A program made the position numbers and the translations under genes. A stretch of 64,000 nucleotides of DNA from NCBI GenBank assembly GCA_016169945.1, contig JADLSH010000367.1:6476501-6540500 (forward strand), read 5' to 3'. The notes under the pieces were generated by a model. That model was not told the DNA's origin. It worked only from the letters and a program-made list of their open reading frames with translations, and ran no database searches. This DNA comes from Trachythela sp. YZ-2020 (taxonomy: Eukaryota; Cnidaria; Anthozoa; Malacalcyonacea; Clavulariidae). Shown here in pieces: positions 10,850 through 24,300 of the stretch. How positions within the stretch are numbered: the stretch's first letter is position 1; each line of letters begins with the position of its first letter.

Positions 10850-11760
10850 AGCGCTTGTGAAAACGACACATTGTGTACATAACCTTAGTTCGCATTTGAG
10901 TTGATTCTTTCAAGTATGTCGCAGCCAGGCGAAGAACCTTTGGTATAAATTGAGGAAGACAAGATGCGTTTTCATCCATCCGGGGGTTTGTGCACTCTGT
11001 TTACATCTTGCTTTATCCTATATATTTTTAATGTGCTAATTTGAAAGTTCCGCAAACAAATTATAATGCCAACTAGCTTTCAGAGACTATTTCGGCTATG
11101 TTGAAAAATACAGACGTACAGTACTGTACTTCAATCAACATTGTGTACGAACCCTGGAGAGATCCTAAACTTCTTAAACGATAATATAGTTTCCTACGTA
11201 ACGTAGTAAGATGAACGAATGTTATAGTTTTGTAGGTTAAACATGTTTTATTAATAGAAATCTATTCCTTGTATTTTATTACATAAATTATTACTTTCCA
11301 TAGATAGTCGTCTTTTGTTGTAAACTGTGTTTAAGCCAGCACATAATCTGGTTTTCAAAAATTGCATGCAAATTCTCAACATAAAAAATACGGCCGATGG
11401 TCAGGTATCCTGAAATACAGTCAATGTTAGTCAAGTACAACGCCGCTTAGACTTATATATTCAGAAAAAAATTGCGCAAAATCAAGTCATACGATTCCTT
11501 AAAAATTCGACCATGTTGTACGGATTTTTACGATCTTTTTAAAGGTATACAATCTAGTTGCAACTCTAAAACCCCCGAAATTTAAAGATATGATAACCAC
11601 CTCACGACTGTTTAGTTTAAGATGTTGACTATTAACTCTTTATTCAATAATACCACTAAACTATTTACAAGTTGTTTATATACGGCTGAATCTATCTAAT
11701 TATATATGTATAGAATATTTGAATATATAAGCACTAAAGCATGCATAATTAACAATTTGT
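10850..11760. other. AT-rich spacer
   Basis: It lies between the two convergent genes. I see no exon-like ORF, RNA gene or clear repeat here. Confidence 0.4.
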
Positions 11761-11764
11761 CACA

Positions 11765-12845
11765 CTGACAACCTTATGACCTCTTCCCTGTTGGACCATC
11801 TGACATGACCTTACACAACATGCAACCATCCGACGACTTGACAACCTTACACCATCTCACATACCTTCCCTGTAGAACCATCATACACGACCTTGCACAA
11901 CATGACAACCATCCGACGACCTGACAACCTTACACCATCTCACATACCTTCCCTGTAGAACCATCATACACGACCTTGCACAACATGACAACCATCCGAC
12001 GACTTGACAACCTTACACCATCTCACATACCTTCCCTGTAGAACCATCTTACACGACCTTACACAACATGACAACCATCCGACGACTTGACAACCTTACA
12101 CCATCTCACATACCTTCCCTGTAGAACCATCATACACGACCTTGCACAACATGACAACCATCCGACGACTTGACAACCTTACACCATCTCACATACCTTC
12201 CCTGTAGAACCATCGTACACGACCTTACACAACATGCAACCATCCGACGACTTGACAACCTTACACCATCTCGCATACCTTCCCTGTAGAACCATCGTAC
12301 ACGACCTTGCACAACATGCAACCATCCGACGACCTGACAACCTTACACCATCTCACATACCTTCCCTGTAGAACCATATTACACGACCTTGCACAACATG
12401 ACAACCATCCGACGACTTGACAACCTTACACCATCTCACATACCTTCCCTGTAGAACCATCATACACGACCTTGCACAACATGACAATCATCCGACGACC
12501 TGACAACCTTACACCATCTCACATACCTTCCCTGTAGAACCATCGTACACGACCTTGCACAACATGCAACCATCCGACGACCTGACAACCTTACACCATC
12601 TCACATACCTTCCCTGTAGAACCATATTACACGACCTTGCACAACATGACAACCATCCGACGACTTGACAACCTTACACCATCTCACATACCTTCCCTGT
12701 AGAACCATCTTACACGACCTTGCACAACATGACAACCATCCGACGACCTGACAACCTTACACCATCTCACATACCTTCCCTGTAGAACCATCATACACGA
12801 CCTTGCACAACATGACAACCATCCGACGACCTGACAACCTTACTA
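11765..12845. repeat. 83-bp minisatellite, about 13 copies
   Basis: The word CCCTGTAGAACCAT recurs every 83 bases (for example 11868, 11951, 12034, 12117), with some units one base shorter. The unit also contains CATCCGACGAC and TACACCATCTCACAT. Copies are nearly identical, implying recent amplification. ORFs read through it are artefacts of the repeat. Confidence 0.93.
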
Positions 12846-12904
12846 ACACGACAACCACCTCACAACCTGACAATCATCTTCGCCATCAATCAACATCTTC
12901 GCCA

Positions 12905-13153
12905 TCTGACAGACCTTCCCAAATAATTTTATTATATATGTATATATTTGCAAATGATATTAATAGACATTGTAAATAACATGTAATTTATATTGTAGGC
13001 CACTATTTTTAGAACAAACTCCCTTTTCTATTTATTATCACTAGATGTAACCATAATATTTCTAAATCAAGTGGGCTTTATTGTAACTAAATTGTACAGC
13101 GCTATTGAACTACAGGAAATAGCGCTACAAAAATGTACTATTATTATTATTAA
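12905..13153 (+). mobile_element. 3' end of a LINE inserted in the minisatellite
   Basis: An AT-rich block ends with AGCGCTACAAAAATGTACTA and then (TTA)n, preceded by TACAGCGCTATTGAAC. This is a common 3' end for APE-type LINEs. Minisatellite-related sequence resumes right after it, so the LINE tail interrupts the array. There is no ORF. Confidence 0.55.
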
Positions 13154-13345
13154 CCATCCGACGACCTGACAACCTTATACCATCTCACACACCTTCCCTG
13201 TAGAACCATCGTTCACGACCTTCGACAACACGACAACCACCTCACAACCTGACAACATCTTCGCCATCTGACAGACCTTTCCTGTAAAACCATCTGACAC
13301 GACCTTACACCCCACGACAATCACTTGACAACCTTGCGGACCGTT
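13154..13345. repeat. Diverged end of the minisatellite array
   Basis: Partial units (CATCCGACGACCTGACAACC, CCTTCCCTGTA) continue beyond the LINE tail but are more diverged than the main array, as expected at an array edge. Confidence 0.75.
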
Positions 13346-14290
13346 CATTATTTAGGAGAGGGGGTGGCCGGTTGATTTGGGGGGTGGTCAACGTAATTAT
13401 AAACAAGGAAAGGGGTGGGCCAACTTGAATTATAAATAGATTTTGAACACACCACGCTCATTACCTTTTGCTTTGGTCGCCACCCCTGTTATCGTAGTCA
13501 TTTTATAATAAAATCTAAAAATAATTTTTAAATGGATATACAGATCTTGAGCGAAAATACATTACTCAAACTGTTTACACACAAAAAATATTCCAGGCTA
13601 TACTAATAAACTGTCTTTTTTCTCTTCAAATTTAAATTAAATATAATATTATAATATAGGAATATATTACAAAATACAACAAATTATATATTATATTACA
13701 TCTATAATACTAAATGTTCGTGTCTAAAATATTAAACCTAAAAATAGATTATTTTTCAAGTTTTTCACAACCCAGCATCGTCCAACTCAGAAAAGCCTCG
13801 ACAGAACCAAGGACATGTATACACTTCAGACGAAGTGTAAAATATTTTAAAGTTAAAATCTGTACATGTATACTCAACCATGCAAGGATTTGTTTTATTT
13901 TCAGACCCAGATATTTTGTATGGTAATGGCGGAAATGCCTCTTGGATGAAACGAGAAGTTATCTACAAACAGTATATATGTTGTATATATAGAATATATA
14001 TAGTTACGCTATTTTACACCCTATTACAAGCAAAATTATAAAATATACGCTATAGTTCGTATAGTATATATTTATTTTTTGAACATTTTGTTACCAAAAC
14101 GTATTTTAAGATTATCCAGATCTTTGTATTTTCAATTGAAAGAAGCCATTCAGAACTAAGCTGCATTACCAGGCTTACCATGCACAACTGCATGTATAAT
14201 TGCTCAAAACTTGTGACTGACTCGTACCATACTTTCCAAAAACACATCAAGCACTAAGACTGCGATCGAACAGTTGATTTAATAGAAGTT
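13346..14290. other. AT-rich spacer
   Basis: No supported gene or RNA. Short ORFs are consistent with chance. Confidence 0.4.
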
Positions 14291-14785
14291 CAGGCCTTAA
14301 AATATCGGTCGGTCACGGACATTGTCCGACCCATTCGTGAAATTGTCCGACCAAGAAAGAAACGCACCGGACATTCTGTCCGACCGAAGGAAAATTGAGG
14401 TTTACCGTTTGTCCGACCCAACTGTATTGATGTCCGACCAAACTTTAACTTTGTCCGACGTAAATTTACCCCGTAAATGTTTATCAGAGCTGTTAGGTGG
14501 TCCGCTAAGCGTGACAGCGGAGCCGGGTAATTGTTCGACCAGTCGCATCGTAAGTCAACGCACGTTTCCTTGCGATGACTTGCGTTCTTGGACGTTTGAT
14601 CGGGCCTTAAAGTATCAATGCATAACTGCCCAACATTTAGCGTCAGTATACGATTTTAAAAGAATACATTTTCGCGCCAAACTAAACATAAGGCCATCGG
14701 ACATAATTATAAAAATGTCCGACCCATTCTGAAAGACACCGGACATTTTGACCGACGGCACTGCTGACCGATATTTTAAGGCCTG
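14291..14785. mobile_element. hAT-like MITE with TGTCCGACC subterminal repeats
   Basis: The ends CAGGCCTTAAAATATCGGTC and GACCGATATTTTAAGGCCTG are complementary. GAAGTT flanks both sides (a 6-bp match; 8 would be expected for hAT). TGTCCGAC recurs many times near both ends, like transposase-binding subterminal repeats. The 136-codon ORF across it is just this repeat read in one frame. Confidence 0.7.
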
Positions 14786-14850
14786 GAAGTTATTGGATCC
14801 AGTCAGCTTTCTCAATAAATAATCACTTTATTTCTTCAGCATTATCAAGA

Positions 14851-15075
14851 CTGAGGCCGTTTGCCATTACGGTCGCTTTGCCTGCGCGGGCGAACCAACC
14901 TTGCTTCTGTGGACTCTCGTGAACGCGTGCGTTCGTCTGGAAAGTTGAAAACTGTCCACGAGCACAGGCCGGAGCGGACGTAAAACTCTTACACAGGACC
15001 GACACCAAGTGCGCATGCCCAAGCAAGGTCGCACCTTTCGCGTGGGCAAAGCACCGTAATGGCAAACGGTTGGTG
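14851..15075. mobile_element. GC-rich foldback element
   Basis: CCGTTTGCCATTACGG near 14859 is inverted at about 15053-15068, with further imperfect pairing inward (GCTTTGCC). It is clearly richer in GC than its surroundings and ends about 100 bases from the L1-type stop codon. Confidence 0.6.
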
Positions 15076-15176
15076 CCTATGTGAGTAAAACCCGGATGTC
15101 AGTTGAAAAGTCAATTGTAGCATTTGCAAACCCCGGCCCAAGTCATTTCATCTAGAGCACGATGATAATGAATATA

Positions 15177-15327
15177 TCAGACGAACATTTCTTCGTATTT
15201 CTTTGTCGAAGTCATATCTGAGTATTCTCCAACAAAAGACCCGTCGTCGTCATATTTATCTTCTGTGGACAATGCCAAGCTAATTTCATCACCAGCTGCT
15301 AAGGTTGATCCGTTCGAAACGTACATA
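15177..15327 (-). CDS. L1-like exon 18: FIGQY-type ankyrin motif and C-terminus
   Basis: The acceptor TTTTTTTATAG precedes 50 codons and a [11 protein letters not shown] (FVGEY at 15222-15236, residues 1053-1057) matches the ankyrin box of L1 proteins, usually FIGQY. Two YxxM motifs follow, YSDM and YEEM. The chain ends in MFV, a hydrophobic C-terminus that could fit a PDZ domain, as the SFV ends of NrCAM and neurofascin do. Confidence 0.9.
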
Positions 15328-18300
15328 CTATAAAAAAAACGTGGTAAAATAATTGATACCCGAAAAAATGGCGCATTCTGTATATGTTTTTTTGAGCAGT
15401 CAAACAGTTTTGCCAAAGTTTATCTATATCGCACAACGCTCTGTTAAATTCGGCGGGGTACTAGTAGCCTCCGTCGCAGGCAACTCTCGGCCCTCACCAT
15501 CCAGTGTTACCACCCTCTTGCCTATAAAATTATTGCGTAATTATGCCTTTTGCCACCGACTTGCCAGCGGAGGAGGCTAAACTAAGACAATAAGCGAGTC
15601 TGGGACTAGGCTGGAAATATATTCATGATTTGAAAGATAACATTCATTGAAATTGGTGGCGCTGTAGGTATTTTATTTTCGCAATGAATGTGTGCGATAG
15701 GTGTATATAAAATGAAATAATGTACAAACAATTTTACCATACAGAGTCTACAGAATGTCCCCCAAAAATTCCCCCCACTATGTTTTGTGGTATTACAACG
15801 TTAGCACTAATCGTAGTTAAGTTCAGATTTTTATACTGGATAAAATAACTATCATATCATTTTAACCCATTGGTATTTGCAGGACTGATCAAAATATGCA
15901 ACCGCGGCTTGCCTTCTAGAACACTTTAATATGCATGTTGCGACACCAATATTTCAACTTGTCCAAATTATGGAAATTAGCTCTAAAATATTTGAATACT
16001 TTTAGGATGTATTCCATCCACAAACACCATCAACTACTTTTAGGATGGGATCATTAAAGCGAATATCGACCTATCTACTCTAAGACTTACGGTTATGTAA
16101 AAATTAGTAAAAATGAGTCTGATGCCCAAGAAGAGAAATATATTTTCCCGAATTTGCTGTTTTAGACGGAGAAGATAGATAAAGAGTCGTACGAATAAGA
16201 GAGAAAAAAATGGTGTAATGTATTGAATTTAAAAGATTTGAAATTTAAAAGACACGTTGTCAAAACTGATCAATTTTAAAGACATGACAGCTGATGTTTT
16301 ACTTAATTTGCATATTTGGACAAAATTGGAATATTAGTCTCGCCAGTGAAGTGATTCTAGAAAGAAAAAAGTTCGTTATTTTGATCAGACAAATATCAAT
16401 AGATTAAAATGATAAGATAGTTAATTATTTCATCCAGTATAAAAACCTGAAATCTATTAAAGCTAACGTAGTAGTAGTAAGGCATTTTCTGGGACACCTT
16501 GTACTTCGTCTTACCTTGATTTAGGCCTTGCAGGTTTATCCCCAGGCCCAGGTTGTGAAATAATTGGTTCTGGATCTGCATGATTGTCGTGTAAATTACA
16601 AAATCCGCCTCTCTTTCTCTCTCGTTTTCCCACTGAAATCCAGAAAATAAAAATATAATACTGCATACTAAAATTCTGATCATCAATCAGTACACGTGGA
16701 TTTTAGCATTCAATTTGATATCTAAGGTCGATGAATTCTATATCCAAAATTCTATTTTAACCTAATATATATATATGCATGATACATACATTGCAAAATT
16801 GAGGTAATCGTCAGGTATTCTAGGTAATACCCAACACCAACTACGGCAGCTCATCTATACCTGAGGTTTAGGCTTCATAAATGCAAAAATTTGATTCTAT
16901 CTTCAGTGTCATGGACGGTATTAGTTAAAAACACGTTTCTTAGCTCGCATGCAACGACCAACAGCAACGTATATTATTAAAATATAAAGCACTTACCTTG
17001 GTATCGATTAGAACGTCTTATATTTAAAACAAATATGACCAAGAGAATAATGAACATGAGTAGAACAGTCATAGAAATAACTGTAATGAACCAGTTCCGT
17101 TTATACATCGGGGAACCATCACTGCTTTCACCTAGAATTTAAGATGAATTAAAGTTAAAGTGATTGTAAAATATGGAGTCCATATTTCCAGAAGTATAGT
17201 CAGGTTTCTCCTCTGCATGGTTTCTCCTTTCCTTCAAAAAGCCCGGAAATCTCATTTATACGAGTTTGACGAAAAGAAGATAATTCAATAACTTGCAATC
17301 AATTGCCAAATGAAATAGAAAAATGGCAATTGAAAATAATCCTAGAATTGGATCTAAATTAATTGGCCCAATTGATTTAACAGACGTGCATACTAGGGGT
17401 TTCCACAAGATGCTCGGCAACTTTTCTTTATATGAGCAACAAATGTTTGAGCTGGCAACTTTTTTAGTTACGAGGAATGTAACTGCGAAAATATATAGAT
17501 TATTTTGCTTTATATTTCCATTTATTTTACTTATAAATTACGACCCTTTTAGTACGAATTAGTTTTATTTCGTTATTATATTCAGTTTATCTCCAGTATT
17601 CAACGGTATTTATACTTCTTGCAGGAGAATCAACGTCGGAGTTTCTTGACACTTTTCTAATTTCCTTTTTTTCAAAATGGCGGAAAGTTTGAGTGATGAT
17701 GAAAGTACATTGGGAAAGTACAAGAGCGGAAGATGACGAAGAAATTACAGTTCGTTGTTGAAAATCGCCCTCAGCAACATCACCTTTACATGCAAACACC
17801 AGCTATACATGAAAATTTGCTAAATTTCGCAAAGCATGTGACCAGCAACATAGAGCAAGTTTCTAAAAATCGAGCATCTTTTTGGAAAAGTAGAGCATAA
17901 TTTGAGCAACATTTCAAACCCCTAGTGCATACTTCGTCAGGATTCAAAAATATACTCCATGCATTTGACCAAAATAGCCCATCATGGTTGGCTATACGTT
18001 TTTGACTACGAATTATACCAACGAATTACCAAATATATACTTACTAAAACTAAGTGATGCGGTTCGGAATATAGAATATTTTGGAGGACCATTTCCTTGA
18101 CTGTTGTAAGCCCTGATAGAAATATTATATTGCGTCGTCGAAGTGAGGCCACTTAATCTGTACTCATTAGACTGTCCAGATAGAGACACTATGGAACATG
18201 GATCGTTGGAAATATCGTTACAGTTATCAAGATTTTCCGAACGCTTCTTTCTGTTTGTTATTGTTCCCACTTCACCGTATTCCAGCTAGAAAGCAAAGCA

Positions 18301-21300
18301 TATATTATTTGACAAATCATCTCATCTGATAGCTGACAAACAATGAAACTAACAACCTATAAAATATCTCGCTGGACAATTGCATGGCTTGAATTTTACA
18401 ACTGACATAGGTCCAATTTTTTAGGAGGGGGAAGAGGGGGGAGGTTATAATTCAACCTTACTCCCCCCCGTGCCCCGAGTGTCGGAACGTTGGGCCATGA
18501 ATGCAATTCGACCCAACAAAAATATGTCTACTCTTATCCCCATGTCGTGTTCACTATATGATTGTACCATAAAAGCTTTAAATGGACATAAATTCGCCTC
18601 ACATTGGGACTTAAGTATAGTAACTGCGGGACTTGGAAATTGTCTTCATTTTTGGAATATTAATTACATGAAAGAACGTCCAAGTGCTGGAGTGCAAGAC
18701 CAAACACCATTGTATGTTCAATTAATTTGTCTTCAGACACGGTTACCTTGTAGCCATCAATGTTCCAGAGATCAGATATTGGTGGCAGCCAAGTTATTAA
18801 TACGCTTGACGTTCCAACTTCTTTAACTGTTAATTGTGATATGAAGCCAGGTTCTGAAGGAATAACGTGATATTTTAATAGATGATGTTGCGGACAGGGG
18901 TACAACTTTTAAGGGCACTATAACAATTAATGGAAGGAAGATTAATCATTTGCGTGACAGTCCCGTAATTATCTGCTGTTCTCATTCAAGTATATAGACA
19001 TAGTGGAGACAGAAAAATATGGCGTGATTGGTGCACATAGACCAGGCCTGTGTAGACATATATTATAGTCGTAGTCTTCGTAGAGTCGTAGTTAAATCTT
19101 AAGCTCTGGTAAAGAGTACAACTGTACCCCCAATTTCTATTGGCTCCAATGCAAGTACACGTATTGTTGACATTTCTTGACTGAACTTACTTGACTGTCC
19201 AGAGTATGAACTATTTTCAAAACATATAGGACCAAGACCTTCACTGTTGTTAGTTTGCAGCGTGAAATACCACAGTTGGTTTGTACCAGCATTTGGTATT
19301 GTTAACTGTTTCTCAGTTCTATCTACAACAGTTTTCCTCCATGTTAAATCATTACGACGTTTGTACTTCATGACATAGTTAAATCCTGGACCGTTAAAAT
19401 CAATGACCATCATTGCCTAATGATCGAAAAATATAAAGTATATTAGCACATATGTACATGAAATTATTATACTAGACCTCAATATGAGTCAAATTCGATA
19501 ACTTCCTAACATTCGTAAGAATGTTCACTGACCTTCCACTTGATATCTAGAACACCTGGACCTCCATGAACGACAGTGATGTATTCAGGACATTTAACTG
19601 GACCTTAATGTAATATAGATATTCTATTTGGTGAAAATAGTCCGCAATCTACGGTAACCTTTTAGCAAGCAGTTCAGTGGCGGAAATTTTGCTGGAGTGA
19701 GGAAAATAGACGGTTAAGTCTAGAAAATGGGGGGGGGGGGTTGTCGGTAATTCAGGAGGTCCTGCCGCACCATTTTCGCCATGCACTGACTATAGTTACT
19801 TCCAAGAAGTAATGTCATTTTTCAAACCTCGAACCTCATTACCGAAGTGTTTTTAGCCTGCATAGAAGACAGTCTAGCCGCAAATTTTCCCTCCTTTGCC
19901 TCGCCCGCCTTTGGGGTGTTCTGCCTCCTTGCTATACGTCCAGATAAACACAATGATTATAATAAGTACTATAAGTGTACAGAAGCTTGAGTGGCGTTCA
20001 GGATATTCTGCAGACCGAGTATACGTACAACTATATATCCCTGGACAACTCATTCTATGGTTTAGGCATCAGTACATGGTATTCTATACGTTCCTGTATT
20101 CTTATCCATTCTATTCTACTCCAATATACGTAATTTAATCAATTCTCAGAATATAATTGATTAAGGTTTAGATAGTAAAATATAGTCGTGTTTTACTTAC
20201 GAGTTGGCGAAGTCTCGCAGCTCTGATACCTAGTTGGTTCACAAAGTGGCCCATCGCCATAACTGTTCTGGGTTATTGCTCTAAACTGAAATTTCGACCA
20301 AGGTGATAAATTCTCCACTTTAGCTTGTCCCACAATGGCGTTCATTTTCCCAGGAACTCTATACCAGCGGTCTGGAGGGTCATATGTTGTGCGCCATTCG
20401 ATAATAACTGATGTTTCCGAAGTATTGTAACCTGGTAGGCTGTGCCATCTCAGTATTGCAGTGAAATTATTACATTGTTGAGTTAAATGAAATCCCTCAA
20501 GAGCATTTGGTGGACCTGAAATATTTTTAAAATTTAATTACTACTTCATAATAGAAATGATGTAGAATGATCTGAGCCGTTAATATACAAATATATTTAT
20601 TACTGACAATATTAATATAGGTGGGTTTCACTTGATGTCACAATATATGTGCTCCGTATATCGTTACTACTAGTGTTCATTAAAATTTTTGAGTCGATAC
20701 AATTATTTCTTCTATAGTTACGGAGATTTGAAAAGTATTATTGCTGACATCAGCATTATTTCAAAGACTGTTCAAACTATGTTATAAACACAATTTAGTT
20801 CGAAAATATTTGGTTATAAGTTGAGAAGTGATTTTTTATCCGGTCTTAAATTTAAACATTTTTGCTAAAATTCGCCCTTTTTTAGCATTTGATTCTTGAA
20901 AGCCATGTTGGTTGACAGAATTGTCTGTTAATTCAGTATTTATTATAAACGATAAATATTTCTAGGGGATAGACTTTTTATAGTCTTGCGTAGTTGCATT
21001 GTCTCTGGTTTCATTAAAATTTTAGCGCACTCGTGTGTTATCAATATATATAGTCATAGAGACTATAGAGTGAGTTGAATCAAGCATGTCTGTATAAACT
21101 TACCTGTGACCAAAATGTTGGCTGCGGCACTGCGCTCCACCATTGCTGGATGGGTAATGTACGCAACGCATTCGTATCGTCCACTGTCACTCTCCTGAGG
21201 GAAAATTAAACAATAAGACGTTAGCATGGAAGAAAGCACCAAGAGTCAGCTTTCTTCGGAAAAATGACTTAATTCTAATAATTTGGGGTCTACTGTATGG

Positions 21301-24300
21301 GTAGTGTTCTACTGTAATACGGAACACGTCAATCTGCAGTTTATATACGATATTATTCAATTTTCTTTCAGCATTGTCATTCATCATCATGAAACGCCTT
21401 CATTCCTTGTGAGTGAAGGTGGTCCATCAGCTTAACATTAACTGCCGTGTGCGCGTACTTCATAGTTTAATATATGCACCCCCGTTGTGGACTTTTTTCG
21501 TGAGACTAAACGAGCGGACATTTCTTAGAGAAATAGATGAAAGTCGTCTATCCTTGCAATTTAAATGTTTTGTTGATTCAGGTTCGATTGTAAATACATC
21601 GAACAATGGTTATTGCGTATATCCACTAGTTATCTCCGTAAGAAGAGTTGGAGTACGCCACAGCCACTTATGCGTGCACGCATGCGCACAATAAAGGATA
21701 TGGAAAGTAAATCCAGAATTTGGGAATGACGGATTTCCGCTGGGACTGTAAACAAACACAATGTCACACATTACCGATATCTATACGATATATAGGAGGT
21801 CGTCATGTGATGTCGGGCTTCTATACCAAAGTTCAAACGCTCATTAGGGAAACGAATAGCTCGACCCAATATAATTCAACACGCATGTACAAGAATTACC
21901 ACTGACTATTGTACTTGCAGTTGCAGATTTATAACTTTTTAATCTGACTCTTAACATTTAAGTACTTTACACAACCAACATACTTACGTTAACATTTTGA
22001 ATGAGCAATCTGTTCACGCTTTCAAACCAAATGTGATTGTCATCATATTTTAAATCACGGCTATTTAATCTCCATTTGTATTGGACTTGACGAGAGGACT
22101 TGACCTTGCAGTATAAGGAAAACGATGACCCTTTGGTGACATTGTGATCGCTTTCAGGTTTTATAACAAATGTGATATCCTCTAAAATTGTTAAGAAAAG
22201 AAATGTAGTATTGTTGATAAGCATCGTTTGAGCTCAAACTCCTATAATCTTCTACTGTTTGTTTGCATCACATGATAAATATATCAACATGCCGCAGCAA
22301 TATAGAATTTCACTGAATTCCAGGCAGTATTTGATTGCATGAAAGAGTGATGTTGACAAGTGACGATATATCCACAGGAAAAATATATATATATAATAGG
22401 GGCATTTATAATACTACCGTTTCGAGAAAAGATGATTTACATGATTCATTTTTCAAAATTGTACATGAATGTACAATATTTGCATAGAAATCCACAGCTT
22501 AATGCATCTGTGGCACTGTGCATGCATGTATTATTTATATGAATGTAGTATACATTATAAGGCAGAATCACAGCTAGCCATATTTAATTCATACTATGCA
22601 GCTTCATACCCTTTCCCTTAATGGCAAGCGAAATTCAAAATTATTCTATGTAGAACATTTATGATGTAAACATTAAATACTTAGGTGTACTATTAGTCAC
22701 AAGATCACGAAAACACCATTGAAAATATGATATAACCACGCCTTTTTTTCAATTAGTATTCTATATCTGGTACATATTCATTGTATTTACTGATACAGAA
22801 TGGCAGGGTTATTAGTATTCTACATCAGTTGATATATACTGACAATCATATTAGTGAACTTTTCATCATGAAAAGCCAAGCAACTCGTAAATGGTATATA
22901 TTGGGAATTTTTTTAAAGAAAATTGGCATTGGGATCCCTATGGTTAGAACTACTACATTCCCCCATTGCGCCTCATACTCCTCATCATGCCTTGATATGG
23001 AGGGTTTGCACCATCACGTGACTAAATTCTAAAATCTTTAACGTGAAATTTCTAAAGCTGGCTGTTGAACATGTTTTGTATGTCATTATAGCAAGTATTC
23101 AAAACAAATTTCAAGTCGATACAATTATTCCCTTGCGAGTTAAGGTTTAAATCATTCTTATTGCTGACGTCAGCACTATTTTCAAACTTAATAAGGAAAG
23201 ACGTGTTTTGTTACATATGTCTATATTCTGTTTACTGTGATACTACAATATTGATTTTAAAAACTAAATTGAGTTTTTCGCGTTAGGTTTGAAAAAAATC
23301 ACGTTATTAAAGGCATTTGAAAATAATGCTGACGTCAGCAATATGAATTAATTCTTCAAATTTGTTTTGAATACTTGTTATAATGACCACTGATCTGATA
23401 ATGACATACAAAACATGTTATACAGCCAGCTTATAGGTTGCACGTTAAAGATTTTAGAATTTAGTCACGTGATGGTGCAAAACCTCTACAGCAAGCTATG
23501 TATGTCAGTATATGTTAGCGACGTACCTATTGTGACGTTTATAACTTGTTCAGCTTTACCAAACACATTTTCAGCAGTACATTTATATACACCTGTATCC
23601 TCCTCTGTCCCCTTGTTAATAACTAGGAACTCTCCGTCATTGACGTTATATTTCATGCCAGGAAGAAACTGCATGCCATTTTTAGTCCAGGTATATTTTG
23701 CTCGCGGAATTGCATTAGACTGACATGTTAGAGTTCCTTGAGAATTCTTCAGGACCACGACGCTGATGTTTGTTTCATTAAATTCTGGTCTTCTTGCTGT
23801 AGAAAAAATATATATTATTGAGTAACTAATTGGGTGTTTCCTCGATTGGTATCATAATTCAACATTTTGGCTGTCTACATGCATACACATGTTTTCTTAA
23901 ATAGTTTGAAAGGTTGAAAAACATCCAATACCAATCTTGATTATTATTTACTACTTAGCACAGGTACTAAAATATTAATTCTTATCATTATTAAGGTATG
24001 TTAAACCCCATTTGCTATCTTTTTATCGTTTCATAGATTTCATGATCTGATATTTGTTAAGTACATGTGCATGTAACTGTCCGCAGAATACATAGATCAT
24101 ACCTCGAACACGCAATGAAACAGTTTGATACAAAAATCCAAAACCATTTACTGCTACGCACTGATACATTCCGATATCTTCAAGAAGAACACGACTGAAT
24201 GATATTTTCCCACCATCTATTTCATATCTTCCACTGAAAACAGAGATCGAAACATTGTGTAACGTTTTACATGCATGCACTTGATCAATAAACGTACCTA

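Noticed and set aside
12130..12321. Repetitive ORF within the 83-bp array
   Set aside because: The unit length is not a multiple of three, and the ORF exists only because a few units lack a stop in this frame.
11765..12845. CRISPR-like array
   Set aside because: Whole 83-bp units repeat head to tail without unique spacers, in animal DNA; it is a minisatellite.
14322..14732. 136-codon ORF with repeated LSD
   Set aside because: It is the TGTCCGACC subterminal repeat of a MITE read in one frame.
16396..16632. Alternative frame of L1-like exon 17 ([14 protein letters not shown])
   Set aside because: It is open but does not fit the phases of exons 16 and 18, and the chosen frame matches the L1 tail.
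17587..17799. ORFs inside the 531-bp hAT MITE, including one starting ATGGCGGAAAG
   Set aside because: Broken after a few dozen codons and not recognisable as transposase; treated as MITE filler.
19675..19835. Possible hAT end CAGTGGCGG followed by a G run
   Set aside because: No matching opposite end or target duplication was found before 20200.
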